A DNA stretch of 44,847 nt from an uncultured Oscillospiraceae bacterium (GTDB lineage: Bacteria > Bacillota > Clostridia > Oscillospirales > Oscillospiraceae). The translations under genes and the position numbers were made by a program. Of the stretch, positions 13,556 through 23,033 are shown one piece after another. Under the pieces are notes generated by a model, which made no database searches, was not told where the DNA came from, and worked only from the letters and a program-made list of their open reading frames with translations. Location: contig CAJUAS010000009.1 of assembly GCA_910584395.1 (NCBI GenBank), positions 1-44,847 on the forward strand. The letters run 5' to 3'. The stretch's first letter is position 1; each line of letters opens with the position of its first letter.

Positions 13556-15678
13556 CACTCGCTGAAATTCACCGTGTACTGATCTACCAACACGTCGTCC
13601 ACATAGACGCTCACCTGCTGGTTTCCCCGTCCGGTGATCCGGGGCGAGATGGGAAACAGCCCGGTCTCTATAGTGTTGTTATGCTTCACCACACCGTCCA
13701 CCTCGATGCGGACGTTGACCGCACTTTTATCCTCCGATCCGGCAGGCAGGCTCACCGGAATGGCCTTGCTCCCGCTGACAGGCTGGGTCGGCGTAGGCTC
13801 AGGCGGATCAGTCACCGCAGGAGGAGTCGGCGTGACATCAGGGCTGGGGGACACATCCGGCGAGATGCTCGGATCGGGATCGTTGCTGGGCGCTGCAGGG
13901 CCAGAGCTTACCCGTAGGTCAATTGCCGTTCCGGCCAGCACTCTGGTGCTCGCCGGAATACTCTGCCATGTCACCAAGCCTGCTTCCACCGTATCGGAAG
14001 GTTCTTCTGTGACCTCGCCCACCTTCAGTTCCATCTCCTCAAGGGTGGCGCGGGCATCCTCCAGCTTCATCTGGGTCACAGGGATCACCATGATCTCCTT
14101 GAGGTCGGGGCCGCTGCTGATGACCAGAGTCACCCGGTCGCCCCGCTTGACCGGCGTTCCTTCGGGCAGATCGGTGCGGATCGCATAGTTCTTGGTGATC
14201 TCGTCGTTTGCCTCCATCTCCTGACTGACCACCAGACCCATGCTGTCGCGCAGCAGCTCCATCGCGGCCCGCTGTTCCATATTTTCCACCTTGGGGATGG
14301 TCATTTCGCTCCCGCCGGAGCTGATGTCCACCGTGATGGTCACCTTTTCTCCCTCGTTGGCCTTGACCATCTCGCCCTTCTTCGGCTCTTGGTCTACCAC
14401 CTCGCCGGCTTCAAACTCCTCGCTGGGGACAAACGTCCCCTCCACGATCTCGAATTTGTCGGTGATGGCGCTGTCCTGACGGATCTCGGTCAGGGTCATG
14501 CCCTGAAGATCCGGAACGGGGAAACTCTCCGTGCCCGGGCCGACGAAGGTGCTGAAGAAGCTGGACCAAAGGAACCAGATCACCGCCGCAATAAACGCCA
14601 CGATCGCGCCCACCGCCAGCAGAATGGGCCACACCGGCCCTTTTCTGTCGTCGTAATCGTCCATGTCGTCCTCCTCGTCCCGGCGGCGCTGACGCGGCTT
14701 CGGGGGTTCTTCTCCCCGGCGCTCGTCCCGGCGGCGTTCCTCCCGCCGGTGTTGTTCATCCGCGGGATGGATCGGCCCTACCGGCACAGGGCGGGTAGGT
14801 TCGTCACAGGGCTTCAGATCGTCGCTGGTATAGTCAAAGTTGATGTTGGGATTTTTACGGAACTCCTCCAAATCAGTCAGCATATCATCCGCGCTCAAAT
14901 ACCGCTCGTTGGCGTCAGGGCACATGGCCTTCATGGTGATCTCCTGCAAAGCCTCCGGGATATCAGGGTTGATATCTCTGGGGGAAAGCGGAATGGAATT
15001 GATATGCTGGATGGCCACCGACACAGGGGATTCCCCTTCAAAGGGCAGCCGCCCGGTGGTCATCTCATAGAGCACCACCCCGGCAGAGTATATGTCGCTG
15101 CGGGCGTCGATATGGCTGCCCCGGGCCTGTTCCGGGGAAATATAATGCACCGAGCCAAGGGCCTCCTGCGTCAAAGACGACTGGTTGGCGGAGGTGAGCC
15201 GGGCAATCCCGAAATCAGCCACCTTTACGCTCCCGTCCCGCAGCACCATAATGTTGTGGGGCTTAATATCCCGGTGGATGATGCCCCGGCTGTGGGCGTG
15301 GGACAGTCCCCGCATGATCTGCGTGATAAAATGGAGGGCTTCCCGCCAATTCAAGGGCGCGCCCTTCTTTTGCATATATTGCTTGAGGGTAATGCCGTCG
15401 ATCAGCTCCATGACGATATAATCCAGATCGTCGGAGTGGGACACATCATACACCGCCACAATGTTGGGGTGGGACAACATTGCAACGGCCTGTGATTCGT
15501 CATGGAAGCGGCGGCGGAATTCTGCGTCCTGCGCCAGCTCCTGCTTGAGGATCTTCACCGCCACCAGCCGGTTGAGCCGGTGGCAGCGGGCTTTATATAC
15601 TACGGCCATCCCGCCTGTGCCGATGACCTCTAACAATTCATAGCGGTTATCTAAGAATTTCCCGATATAGCGATCCAT
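13555..15678 (-). CDS. prkC: PASTA-domain serine/threonine protein kinase
   Basis: A membrane Ser/Thr kinase that senses muropeptides and controls wall metabolism and spore germination in Bacillus. The 707-residue protein has a kinase domain (about 10-275): glycine loop GTGGMAVVYKA, Lys42, HRDIKPHN at 135 and DFG at 155. A highly charged linker (300-345) leads to one membrane helix (350-375) and three extracellular PASTA repeats (about 387-600). A Pro/Thr linker and a final 80-residue beta domain complete it. AGGAGGG precedes the ATG. It lies just after its partner phosphatase. Confidence 0.96.
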   Translation of the reverse strand: MDRYIGKFLDNRYELLEVIGTGGMAVVYKARCHRLNRLVAVKILKQELAQDAEFRRRFHDESQAVAMLSHPNIVAVYDVSHSDDLDYIVMELIDGITLKQYMQKKGAPLNWREALHFITQIMRGLSHAHSRGIIHRDIKPHNIMVLRDGSVKVADFGIARLTSANQSSLTQEALGSVHYISPEQARGSHIDARSDIYSAGVVLYEMTTGRLPFEGESPVSVAIQHINSIPLSPRDINPDIPEALQEITMKAMCPDANERYLSADDMLTDLEEFRKNPNINFDYTSDDLKPCDEPTRPVPVGPIHPADEQHRREERRRDERRGEEPPKPRQRRRDEEDDMDDYDDRKGPVWPILLAVGAIVAFIAAVIWFLWSSFFSTFVGPGTESFPVPDLQGMTLTEIRQDSAITDKFEIVEGTFVPSEEFEAGEVVDQEPKKGEMVKANEGEKVTITVDISSGGSEMTIPKVENMEQRAAMELLRDSMGLVVSQEMEANDEITKNYAIRTDLPEGTPVKRGDRVTLVISSGPDLKEIMVIPVTQMKLEDARATLEEMELKVGEVTEEPSDTVEAGLVTWQSIPASTRVLAGTAIDLRVSSGPAAPSNDPDPSISPDVSPSPDVTPTPPAVTDPPEPTPTQPVSGSKAIPVSLPAGSEDKSAVNVRIEVDGVVKHNNTIETGLFPISPRITGRGNQQVSVYVDDVLVDQYTVNFSE

Positions 15679-15690
15679 GGCAAACCCTCC

Positions 15691-16425
15691 TTACAGTTGA
15701 ATGAGAACGGCGGTCACATTGTCCGGCGCTCCTCTGGACAGGGCCAGATGGAGCAGCCGCTCACAGCCCTCCGATGCCGGCCCGCCGTGGATCAGCTCAA
15801 AGAGCAGCTCCTGATCGGTCACTACATTGGAAAGTCCGTCGGAACAAAGCAGGATCAGCGTTCCCGGTTCCCGCCGGGTCACATAGCTGTCCACCGCCAC
15901 CTGAACCTCAGCGCCCAGCGCCCGGGTGATGAGGTTCTTTTTCGGATGTAACCGGGCCTGCTCGTGGGTGATCTCGCCCCGCTCCACAAGATCCTCCACC
16001 ACCGAGTGATCCCGGGTAAGCTGGCGGATGCCCTGCGCGGAAATCACATAGGCGCGGCTGTCACCCACATTGACCAAGCGCACCCGTTCCTCCTCTACCA
16101 CGGCGGCCACCAAGGTCGTGCCCATTCCCCGGCAGCCTTCATCTACCGCCGCCCGGTAGCACACCAGCTCGTTGGCCTGTTCCACCGCCCGGCGCAAAAG
16201 GGCTTCCACGTCCGGCTGCGGGCTGTTCAACCCTTCCTGCACGGTGGCGACAAAGCTCTCCACCGCCATGGAGCTGGCCACATTGCCTGCCCGCGCGCCG
16301 CCCATGCCGTCGCAGACTACGGCAAAGGGGTAACGCGCCTCTGCCGGCGAGATGTAGTAAGCATCCTGATTCTGTTTTCGCACTGCGCCGACATCGCTGA
16401 TGCCCCAAAGCTCCATTTTCTTCAC
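15691..16425 (-). CDS. prpC: PP2C-type serine/threonine phosphatase
   Basis: Removes phosphate from PrkC and its targets in the cytoplasm. The 244-residue protein has the metal-binding motifs of the PP2C family: Asp21 in KQNQDAYY, VVCDGMGG (37-43), VNVGDSRAYVI and the late LCSDGLSN and DNVTAV. The start overlaps the end of rlmN by 4 bases and prkC follows 12 bases later. The kinase and phosphatase should therefore be made together. Confidence 0.96.
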   Translation of the reverse strand: MKKMELWGISDVGAVRKQNQDAYYISPAEARYPFAVVCDGMGGARAGNVASSMAVESFVATVQEGLNSPQPDVEALLRRAVEQANELVCYRAAVDEGCRGMGTTLVAAVVEEERVRLVNVGDSRAYVISAQGIRQLTRDHSVVEDLVERGEITHEQARLHPKKNLITRALGAEVQVAVDSYVTRREPGTLILLCSDGLSNVVTDQELLFELIHGGPASEGCERLLHLALSRGAPDNVTAVLIQL

Positions 16426-17462
16426 ATCCTTTCAGATACGTCTGCGCCGCCCATGGCCTTGCGCCGCAGTTGTCCACATGAAGCGTCAATGTCTCCCCCC
16501 AGCTTTCGCCGGACGGTCACCGTAACTCCACGATCCGCCAGACGTTTTTGAAACGCCCGAACCCGTCTGCTGGGCTTCAGCGGGCTTTCCTCCACATGGT
16601 TGAGAGGGATCAGGTTCACATGGCTTCCTGTTCCCGCCAGCCAGTCCGCCAGCAGATCCGCCTGCGCGTCAGAGTCGTTGACCCCGTCGATCATGGCATA
16701 CTCAAAAGAGATCCGCCGGCCGGTGGTCTCAAAATAGCGCCGGCAGGTATTCATCAGCTTTTCCACGCCCACGCTTCGGTTCACCGGCATGATCTTGCTC
16801 CGTGTCTCATCATCCGGCGCGTGGAGAGAAACGCTTAACGTTAATTGTAACCGACGCAAGGCCAGTTTGTCAATTTTTTCGGTCAGTCCACAGGTGGACA
16901 GGCTGATGTGCCGCATTCCGATGTTCATGCCATCCGGGTGGTTCACCAGCTCCAAAAACCGCATGACGTTCTCAAAATTGTCCAAGGGCTCTCCGATTCC
17001 CATCAAAACGATGTTAGAGATCTCCGCGCCGCTGTCCAACTGGGTAAAAAGCACCTGATCCAAGATTTCAGACGCCGTCAGGTCACGTACCTTACCGGCC
17101 AGAGTGGACGCACAGAAGGCGCACCCCATCCTGCACCCCACCTGAGAAGAGACACAGACGGTGTTGCCGTGATGGTAACGCATCAGCACCGTCTCCACAC
17201 AGTTCCCATCCATAAGACGCCAAAGATACTTGATCGTTCCATCCTCCTGAGACACCTGCTTGCGCTCTACGGCAGGATGGGTAAGGTATGCCTGTTCCTT
17301 CAGCGTCTGCCGCAGTTCTTTGGAAAGGTCGCTCATTTCCTCAAACTCCGTCACGCCCTTGTACATCCATGCAAAGATCTGCTTGGCGCGGAACGCAGGC
17401 TGGCCCAGCTTCTTGCATAATTCCTTCAGCTCCGGAAGGTTCATAGACTTCAAGTCGATCAT
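16422..17462 (-). CDS. rlmN: Dual-specificity 23S rRNA/tRNA adenine-C2 methyltransferase RlmN
   Basis: A radical SAM enzyme that methylates C2 of A2503 in 23S rRNA and A37 of some tRNAs. The 346-residue protein has the cluster motif CRMGCAFC (Cys110, Cys114, Cys117). The resolving Cys329 in DASCGQLR forms the methyl-transfer pair with a conserved Cys near the cluster. An A at the expected Cfr-distinguishing positions cannot be assessed by eye, but the neighbourhood (rsmB-rlmN-prpC) supports RlmN rather than Cfr. Its start overlaps rsmB by 4 bases. Confidence 0.95.
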   Translation of the reverse strand: MIDLKSMNLPELKELCKKLGQPAFRAKQIFAWMYKGVTEFEEMSDLSKELRQTLKEQAYLTHPAVERKQVSQEDGTIKYLWRLMDGNCVETVLMRYHHGNTVCVSSQVGCRMGCAFCASTLAGKVRDLTASEILDQVLFTQLDSGAEISNIVLMGIGEPLDNFENVMRFLELVNHPDGMNIGMRHISLSTCGLTEKIDKLALRRLQLTLSVSLHAPDDETRSKIMPVNRSVGVEKLMNTCRRYFETTGRRISFEYAMIDGVNDSDAQADLLADWLAGTGSHVNLIPLNHVEESPLKPSRRVRAFQKRLADRGVTVTVRRKLGGDIDASCGQLRRKAMGGADVSERM

Positions 17463-18769
17463 ACCGCCGCCTCCCGCTCCAACACCGCGTAATAAAACCC
17501 GTCCGTCCCCGTTCGGTGCGGCCAGAGGGTCTCTTCCCGCCGAAGGATGAACCGCCCGCTGCTGCGGCTTAAAAACGCCGCTACGCGCGCCTCGTTCTCC
17601 TCCCGGCGCAAGGTACAGGTCGCGTAAAGCAGCCGCCCTCCGGGTTTGACTGCCGCCCCGGCGTTTTCCAAGATCTGTTCCTGAAGAAAAGTCAGTTCAC
17701 CCAACTGCGCGGGGTCTTTATATCGAATATCCGGCTTTTTCCCAATGATCCCAAGGCCGGAACAGGGCACGTCGGCGATCACCAGATCAAAGCTCCCCTC
17801 CACAGGCTTTGTGGCGTCGCCCACCACGGCCCGAATGGCGGAAAGCCCCAGCCGCTCAGCCCCCTTTTTGATCTCCGCTATCTTCCATGGATAGATGTCC
17901 CGGCTGATGATCTCCCCTTCGCCGCCCATGGCCACCGCCGCCGCAAAGGATTTCCCTCCCGGCGCGGCACACAAGTCAAATATCTGCTCCCCGGCCTTTG
18001 GCTCCGCCGCCAGCACCGCTGCCCGGGCCGCCGGGTCTTGCACATAGAAAAGTCCGCGCTGAAACGATTCCAGCCCTTCCAGATCGCCTGTGCGTTCCAG
18101 CAGCAGGCAATCCGCCATCCACGGGTGCTTTTCCGCCGAAACACCCTCTGCGGCCAGCGTTTTGACCAGCTCCTCCGTGGAGGTCTTGCAGAGATTCACC
18201 TGCACGGTCATGGGCGAAGGCGCATTGTTTGCCGCCAGCAGCCGTTCCACCTGCTGAGCGTCTCCGTCCAACTGTGCGGCAAATTCCTTCACCAGCCAAA
18301 GGGGATGACTGTACTGTACAGACAACCGCGTCCACCGCTCTTCCGGCTTACTCCATTTTCCGTCGATGGTTTTGGTCAATTCTTCCCGCTGGCGATCCAG
18401 ATTCCGCAGCACCGCGTTGACAAAACCGGCTGTTTTTGGATTTTTGGCGCGGGTCTTGGTGAGCTTCACCGCCTCGTCCACCGCCGCGCGGGCTGGGATC
18501 TGATCCATAAAAAGCAATTGATATCCCCCCAAGCGGAGGATATCGAGTACGTTTTTATCCAGTTTGTCCAGAGGAAGGGTGGAAAGCTCTTCCAGATATG
18601 TGTCAATGAGCATCCGGTTTTGCAGCACGCCGTACACCAGCCGCGTCGCCAATGCCGCTTCCCGCGCGTCCATGCCCTTCAGCGTCTTTCGCAAGCCCTC
18701 GTTGGCCCATTCGCCCCGCTTTCTGCACCGCTCCAGCACAACAAACGCCGCCGACCGCGCAGTTTCCAT
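17459..18769 (-). CDS. rsmB: 16S rRNA cytosine(967)-C5-methyltransferase RsmB
   Basis: Methylates C967 of 16S rRNA. The 436-residue protein has an N-terminal NusB-like helical RNA-binding domain (about 1-135, METARSAAFVVLERCRKRGE). A C-terminal Rossmann methyltransferase domain carries FDLCAAPGGKSFAAA and the catalytic ADVPCSGLGIIGKKPDI. The second catalytic Cys is in LLYATCTLRREENE. It is in the fmt-rsmB-rlmN order typical of Firmicutes, 58 bases after fmt. Confidence 0.96.
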   Translation of the reverse strand: METARSAAFVVLERCRKRGEWANEGLRKTLKGMDAREAALATRLVYGVLQNRMLIDTYLEELSTLPLDKLDKNVLDILRLGGYQLLFMDQIPARAAVDEAVKLTKTRAKNPKTAGFVNAVLRNLDRQREELTKTIDGKWSKPEERWTRLSVQYSHPLWLVKEFAAQLDGDAQQVERLLAANNAPSPMTVQVNLCKTSTEELVKTLAAEGVSAEKHPWMADCLLLERTGDLEGLESFQRGLFYVQDPAARAAVLAAEPKAGEQIFDLCAAPGGKSFAAAVAMGGEGEIISRDIYPWKIAEIKKGAERLGLSAIRAVVGDATKPVEGSFDLVIADVPCSGLGIIGKKPDIRYKDPAQLGELTFLQEQILENAGAAVKPGGRLLYATCTLRREENEARVAAFLSRSSGRFILRREETLWPHRTGTDGFYYAVLEREAAV

Positions 18770-18827
18770 CCGTCCTCTCCTCCCGTTTTCAGCTTCTGCA
18801 CATTTTCTCCTGTAAAGTTGTTTGCAA

Positions 18828-19742
18828 TTACAGTTTTATGGGATGGCCCATCAAAAAAGCCGCCGCCGCCATCGCTTTTTTCCCGTCAGGCTGAATGGTG
18901 ACAAGCTCTAACACTTTACCATCTCCGCAGGCGATCTTTAGTCCCCGTTTGTCCGCCTGCACGAGCTTTCCCGGCGCTTGGGCCGTTGTTTCCTCTGTGA
19001 TCGCCGTCCGAAGCACCTTGCACCGCAGACCGTCCAGCTCCATCACCGCCGCCGGCCACGGATACAGTCCGCGCACTTGATCGTGCAGCGCCTGCGCGGG
19101 GCGGGAGAAGTCCATGGGAGAGAGGTCGCGGGTCAGCATAGGCGCAAGGGTAGCCTGACTGTCATCTTGAGGCGTGCGGGCTGCTGTCCCGTCTGCCAAA
19201 GCAGCTACCGCCCTGACCACCAAGTCGCCTCCCAATTCTGCCAGACGGTTGTAAAGCTCCTCGGCGGTCTCATCCGGGTCAATGGGCGTTGTGCCTTGCA
19301 GAATCATGTCTCCGGCGTCCAGATCGTGAGCCATGTGCATGATGGTCACGCCCGTCATCTGCTCTCCCGTCAGGATCGCCCAGTTGATGGGCGCTGCGCC
19401 GCGGAATTTCGGGAGCAAAGACGAGTGGACATTGATGCACCCCAGCTTGGGATATGCCAGCATCTCATCGGGCAAGATCCGCCCATAGGCCGCCACTACG
19501 ATCAGCTCTGGAGCAAGCGTCTCTACGGCTTTCATAGCTTCCCCGTCCCGCAGTTTTTCCGGCTGAAACACCGGGATGTTTTGCGACAGGGCATATTCCT
19601 TCACCGGGCAGGCAGTCACCTTCATGCGGCTGCGGGGCTTATCCGGCTGGCAGAACACGCCCACCAGCTCATGCCCGGCCGTCACCAACGCCTGCAGGGA
19701 CGGCACAGCAAACTCCGGCGTCCCCATAAATAGGATTTTCAT
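18828..19742 (-). CDS. fmt: Methionyl-tRNA formyltransferase
   Basis: Transfers the formyl group of 10-formyl-THF to initiator Met-tRNA. The 304-residue protein starts MKILFMGTPEFAVPSLQALV. The active-site region is VHSSLLPKFRGAAPINWAI followed by HDLDAGDMI. The ATG at 19742 is chosen over a longer frame because the conserved family N-terminus begins exactly there. def lies 13 bases upstream, so formylation and deformylation genes are paired. The fhs gene, 12 kb away, supplies the formyl donor. Confidence 0.96.
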   Translation of the reverse strand: MKILFMGTPEFAVPSLQALVTAGHELVGVFCQPDKPRSRMKVTACPVKEYALSQNIPVFQPEKLRDGEAMKAVETLAPELIVVAAYGRILPDEMLAYPKLGCINVHSSLLPKFRGAAPINWAILTGEQMTGVTIMHMAHDLDAGDMILQGTTPIDPDETAEELYNRLAELGGDLVVRAVAALADGTAARTPQDDSQATLAPMLTRDLSPMDFSRPAQALHDQVRGLYPWPAAVMELDGLRCKVLRTAITEETTAQAPGKLVQADKRGLKIACGDGKVLELVTIQPDGKKAMAAAAFLMGHPIKL

Positions 19743-19755
19743 GTGTCCCCTCATT

Positions 19756-20277
19756 TCAGCGCTTTTTCCGGCCCTTTCGTTCCTTTTCCTCTGCTGCGGC
19801 CTGAATGGCGTCCAGCTCCTCCTCGGTGTAGAGCCGTCCCTGCACCCGTTCCGTGAACAAATGCCCGTCCAAATGCTCGATCTCATGGCAGAAGCACCGG
19901 GCGGACATTCCTACGTCCTCCGCCTCGAAAAACGTTCCGTTGCGATCCTGTGCCCGTACCTTGGCCCAATCCGGACGTTTGACCCAGCCGTAAAGGCCCG
20001 GCACAGACAGGCAACCCTCGTAGCCCTCCTGTTCGCCTGCGGTCTCCAAGATCTCCGGGTTGATCAACTCAATGATGTGCCCGTCAGAGGCCGTGACCAG
20101 ACACACCCTCCGCAAAATCCCCACCTGAGGCGCAGCCAGACCATATCCGTGGGCCTCCTCCAGCGTGTCGTGCATATCGTCCAGCAGCTCCCACAGCCGT
20201 TCGTCGAAATTGGTCACCGGGTGACAGCGTTTTGCCAACGCCTCGTCTCCTTGCTCAATGATCGTTCTCGTCGCCAT
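19756..20277 (-). CDS. def: Peptide deformylase
   Basis: A metalloenzyme that removes the formyl group from new proteins. The 173-residue protein has all three motifs: GYGLAAPQVG (44-53), EGCLS (87-91) and HEIEH (131-135). These carry the metal ligands Cys89, His131 and His135 and the catalytic Glu132. An AGGAGG precedes the ATG. It sits between priA and fmt, as in Bacillus. Confidence 0.97.
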   Translation of the reverse strand: MATRTIIEQGDEALAKRCHPVTNFDERLWELLDDMHDTLEEAHGYGLAAPQVGILRRVCLVTASDGHIIELINPEILETAGEQEGYEGCLSVPGLYGWVKRPDWAKVRAQDRNGTFFEAEDVGMSARCFCHEIEHLDGHLFTERVQGRLYTEEELDAIQAAAEEKERKGRKKR

Positions 20278-20307
20278 AGATATCCTCCTTCCGTTTTTGT
20301 CGTTTGA

Positions 20308-22782
20308 CTAATCCATGGGGTTGGAATCCCCAAACAGAGATACCCCGCGGTTTTCCTGATCCTGAAGCCCCCTTCGCAGGAAGTGGGCGATCAGCGTACG
20401 GATCGGCCCGGCCTTCCCCTCCTTGCAGGAGAGGGTCAACTGATAGCGGTATCGCTCGTTGAGCTTATAGATCGGCGCAGGGGCCGGACCAAGCAGCGTC
20501 GGCCCGCAGGGCGCATATTGTGGGTCTTTCAACGCCTTATCCAGCCCCAACCGCAGCCGTTGACAGGCGTGAAGCACTCCCTCCTCGTTCCGTCCCGACG
20601 CGGTGAGTACAAACAGCTCTCGAAACGGCGGCATTCCTGCGGCGCGGCGCAGCTCCAGCTCCTGTGCATAAAAGCGGTCATAGTCCTGCCGGGCGGCAAA
20701 AGAGATCACATCGTTGTCTGGAGTATAGGTCTGAATGATGGCCCGTCCTTCCTTATTTCCCCGCCCTGCACGGCCCACCACTTGGGTAATGAGAGAAAAC
20801 GTCCGCTCCCCGGAGCGAAAATCGGGCACATACAGCCCGCTGTCGGCGGAGATGACCCCCACCAGTGTCACATTTTCAAAATCCAGCCCCTTGGCCACCA
20901 TCTGTGTCCCCAACAAAATGGGCGCTTTTCCCTTGGCGAACCGATCCAAGATAGCCTGATGGCCCTTGCTGGGGGTGACCACATCGGCGTCCAGCCGCAA
21001 GATCTCCTGCCCCGGGAACAGCTCCTCCAGCGTCTCTTGAAGCCGCTGGGTTCCAGAGCCGACAAAGTTCAAATGCCCCCCGCATTTGGGGCAGGCGTCG
21101 GGCATAGGCTCGGAATGTCCGCAGTGATGGCACATGAGCCGCCGGTTGGCGGAGTGATAGGTCAGATAAACTGAGCAGCGGGGGCAGGTAGGCGTCTCGC
21201 CGCAGGAATCACACACCACCCGCTGCCGCGCACCCCGGCGGTTGAGCAGCAGAATGCTCTGTTCCCCGCGGGCCACATTGGCAGCCAGCTCGGCGGCCAG
21301 CTCCTCCCCTACATCGGTATCATTTCCCCGCCGCAGCTCTTTTTTCATATCGCTGACGATGACCTTTGGCAGAGATTGACGGTTATACCGTCCCGGCAGC
21401 GTCACCAGATGATACTTCCCCTCCCGGGCCAGATACATGGTCTCCACCGCCGGGGTCGCAGAGCCAAGCACCAACAGAGCTCCCTGCCGGGCACAGCGGT
21501 ATTGCGCCACCTCCCGGGCATGGTAGCGGGGCACATTTTCCGACTTGTACGACCCCTCGTGCTCCTCGTCCAGCACCACCACGCCAAGGTCTTCCAGCGG
21601 GGCAAACACCGCCGAGCGCGCACCGATGACCACGCGTGCTTTCCCGGAGCGAGCCCGCTTCCATTCGTCGTACCGCTGGGCGTCCGGGAGAGAACTGTGG
21701 AGCACCGCCACCTGTTCCCCGAAGTACCCCGTGAAAATACGCAAAAGCTGGGGCGTCAGCGCGATCTCCGGAACTAACACCAGCGCAGACTTTCCCCGTT
21801 CCAATGCCGACTGGATCAGACGGATATAGACCTGCGTCTTTCCCGACCCGGTCACCCCGTATAACAGCGCGACCCCCGGTTTTTCCTCCTGTGCCCAGCC
21901 GTCCAGCGCCGCAAAGGCGCGCTGTTGGTCCTCATTGAGGGTAAACGGCTTGCCCGGCGGGGGCAGCTCCCGGATGGCGCTCCGCAGAACCTCCCGCTTC
22001 GACAGCGTTACGATCCCCCGCTTCGCCAAGGCGCGTACCGTGGCCGGACTTGCCCCGGTCAGGTAGCAGATCTCTTTCATTCCGCCCTGTCCCACGGCGG
22101 TAAGCAGCTCCACTACGCTGTACTGCAGCGGCGCAGTCTTGCGCCGCAGGGCCGCTTGGGCCAGCGCCTCCTCCGGCGGGACAGCCAGTGTGGCTACCTC
22201 CTCGGTTTTGTCCCCTACGCCGCGCTTCACGCTGGCCTCAATGGTCAGCAACCCCTCCCCGGCCAGCTTTCTGGCCGCAGGCATGGGATCGGTGACCCCA
22301 AAAGCCAACCGCAGGTCTTTGACCTCCATGCCCCCGGGGTTCGCCAGCAGGAGCTCCACCAGCCGCTGGGCGGCTTTGGACTTTCCCGCCGCCGTCAAGG
22401 CCTGTTCCCGGCTGACGCCTGCCGCCATACAAACCGTGTCCCGCACGGAAAACCAAAGTCCCGTGGGCAGCATGGCCTTGGCCGACTGGTAGACGGTACA
22501 AAAATACCGCCGGGCCATCCAAAGGCAGAGCTTCAGCTCCCCCTCCCGCAGCACCGGCGTCTCGTCCAGCAGGGCCAAAACGGTCTTTAGTCCAAGTCTG
22601 GGCTTGTCCTCTGACCGCTCCAGCGCTAACACCAGACCGTCCACCACCTTGTTCCCCCGTCCAAAGGGCGCCAGCACCCGCATTCCGGGCAAAATAGCGT
22701 CCTCCAGTGTGGGGGGGACAAGGTAGTCGTAGGGCCGGTCGATGGCGAAAGTGGCCGAGCTAAGGGCCAGCTTCGCCGTCAT
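20308..22782 (-). CDS. priA: Primosomal replication-restart helicase PriA
   Basis: A superfamily 2 helicase that reloads the replisome at stalled forks. The 824-residue protein has an N-terminal DNA-binding region and Walker A GVTGSGKTQVYI. The DEEH box is in VVVLDEEHEGSYK. A zinc-binding insert has eight cysteines (CDSCGETPTCPRC ... CHHCG ... CPKCGG), and helicase motifs V/VI include QVVGRAGRG. The ATG at 22782 (MTAKLALSSATF) matches the usual family start better than a TTG 5 codons upstream; neither has a strong ribosome-binding site. The coaBC gene that precedes priA in Bacillus is missing here. Confidence 0.96.
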   Translation of the reverse strand: MTAKLALSSATFAIDRPYDYLVPPTLEDAILPGMRVLAPFGRGNKVVDGLVLALERSEDKPRLGLKTVLALLDETPVLREGELKLCLWMARRYFCTVYQSAKAMLPTGLWFSVRDTVCMAAGVSREQALTAAGKSKAAQRLVELLLANPGGMEVKDLRLAFGVTDPMPAARKLAGEGLLTIEASVKRGVGDKTEEVATLAVPPEEALAQAALRRKTAPLQYSVVELLTAVGQGGMKEICYLTGASPATVRALAKRGIVTLSKREVLRSAIRELPPPGKPFTLNEDQQRAFAALDGWAQEEKPGVALLYGVTGSGKTQVYIRLIQSALERGKSALVLVPEIALTPQLLRIFTGYFGEQVAVLHSSLPDAQRYDEWKRARSGKARVVIGARSAVFAPLEDLGVVVLDEEHEGSYKSENVPRYHAREVAQYRCARQGALLVLGSATPAVETMYLAREGKYHLVTLPGRYNRQSLPKVIVSDMKKELRRGNDTDVGEELAAELAANVARGEQSILLLNRRGARQRVVCDSCGETPTCPRCSVYLTYHSANRRLMCHHCGHSEPMPDACPKCGGHLNFVGSGTQRLQETLEELFPGQEILRLDADVVTPSKGHQAILDRFAKGKAPILLGTQMVAKGLDFENVTLVGVISADSGLYVPDFRSGERTFSLITQVVGRAGRGNKEGRAIIQTYTPDNDVISFAARQDYDRFYAQELELRRAAGMPPFRELFVLTASGRNEEGVLHACQRLRLGLDKALKDPQYAPCGPTLLGPAPAPIYKLNERYRYQLTLSCKEGKAGPIRTLIAHFLRRGLQDQENRGVSLFGDSNPMD

Positions 22783-22804
22783 AACAGAACCCATCAAAAA
22801 CCGC

Positions 22805-22996
22805 TTAACCCGCCACGTTCACAAGACCGTCGGCTACCTCATGGATGGCCAAGGTCACCGGCTTTTCAGAGAGAGGGTATCCCTCGTCCTCGGCGGTCTG
22901 AGCGATCTGGCGGGCGCGCTGAGCCACCACGTTGACCAGCATATAGCGGCTGGGCACATGGCGAAGCAGATTGGACATCGCGGGATAAAGCATCAT
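22805..22996 (-). CDS. rpoZ: RNA polymerase omega subunit
   Basis: A small RNA polymerase subunit that supports beta-prime folding. The 63-residue protein holds the family core SRYMLVNVVAQRARQIAQTA and continues to EKPVTLAIHEVADG. AAGGAG lies upstream of the ATG. Its position between gmk and priA is the standard Firmicutes arrangement. Confidence 0.94.
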   Translation of the reverse strand: MMLYPAMSNLLRHVPSRYMLVNVVAQRARQIAQTAEDEGYPLSEKPVTLAIHEVADGLVNVAG

Positions 22997-23033
22997 GGTA
23001 CATACACTCCTTTTTGATATGCAGGCTCGTTTA

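Noticed and set aside
14389..15495. A 368-codon plus-strand open frame opposite the prkC kinase domain
   Set aside because: Shadow of the kinase reading frame; no SD and no protein-like features.
18770..18827. Possible small gene (zinc metallopeptidase) between fmt and rsmB, as in some relatives
   Set aside because: The gap is only 58 bases and holds no open frame with an SD.
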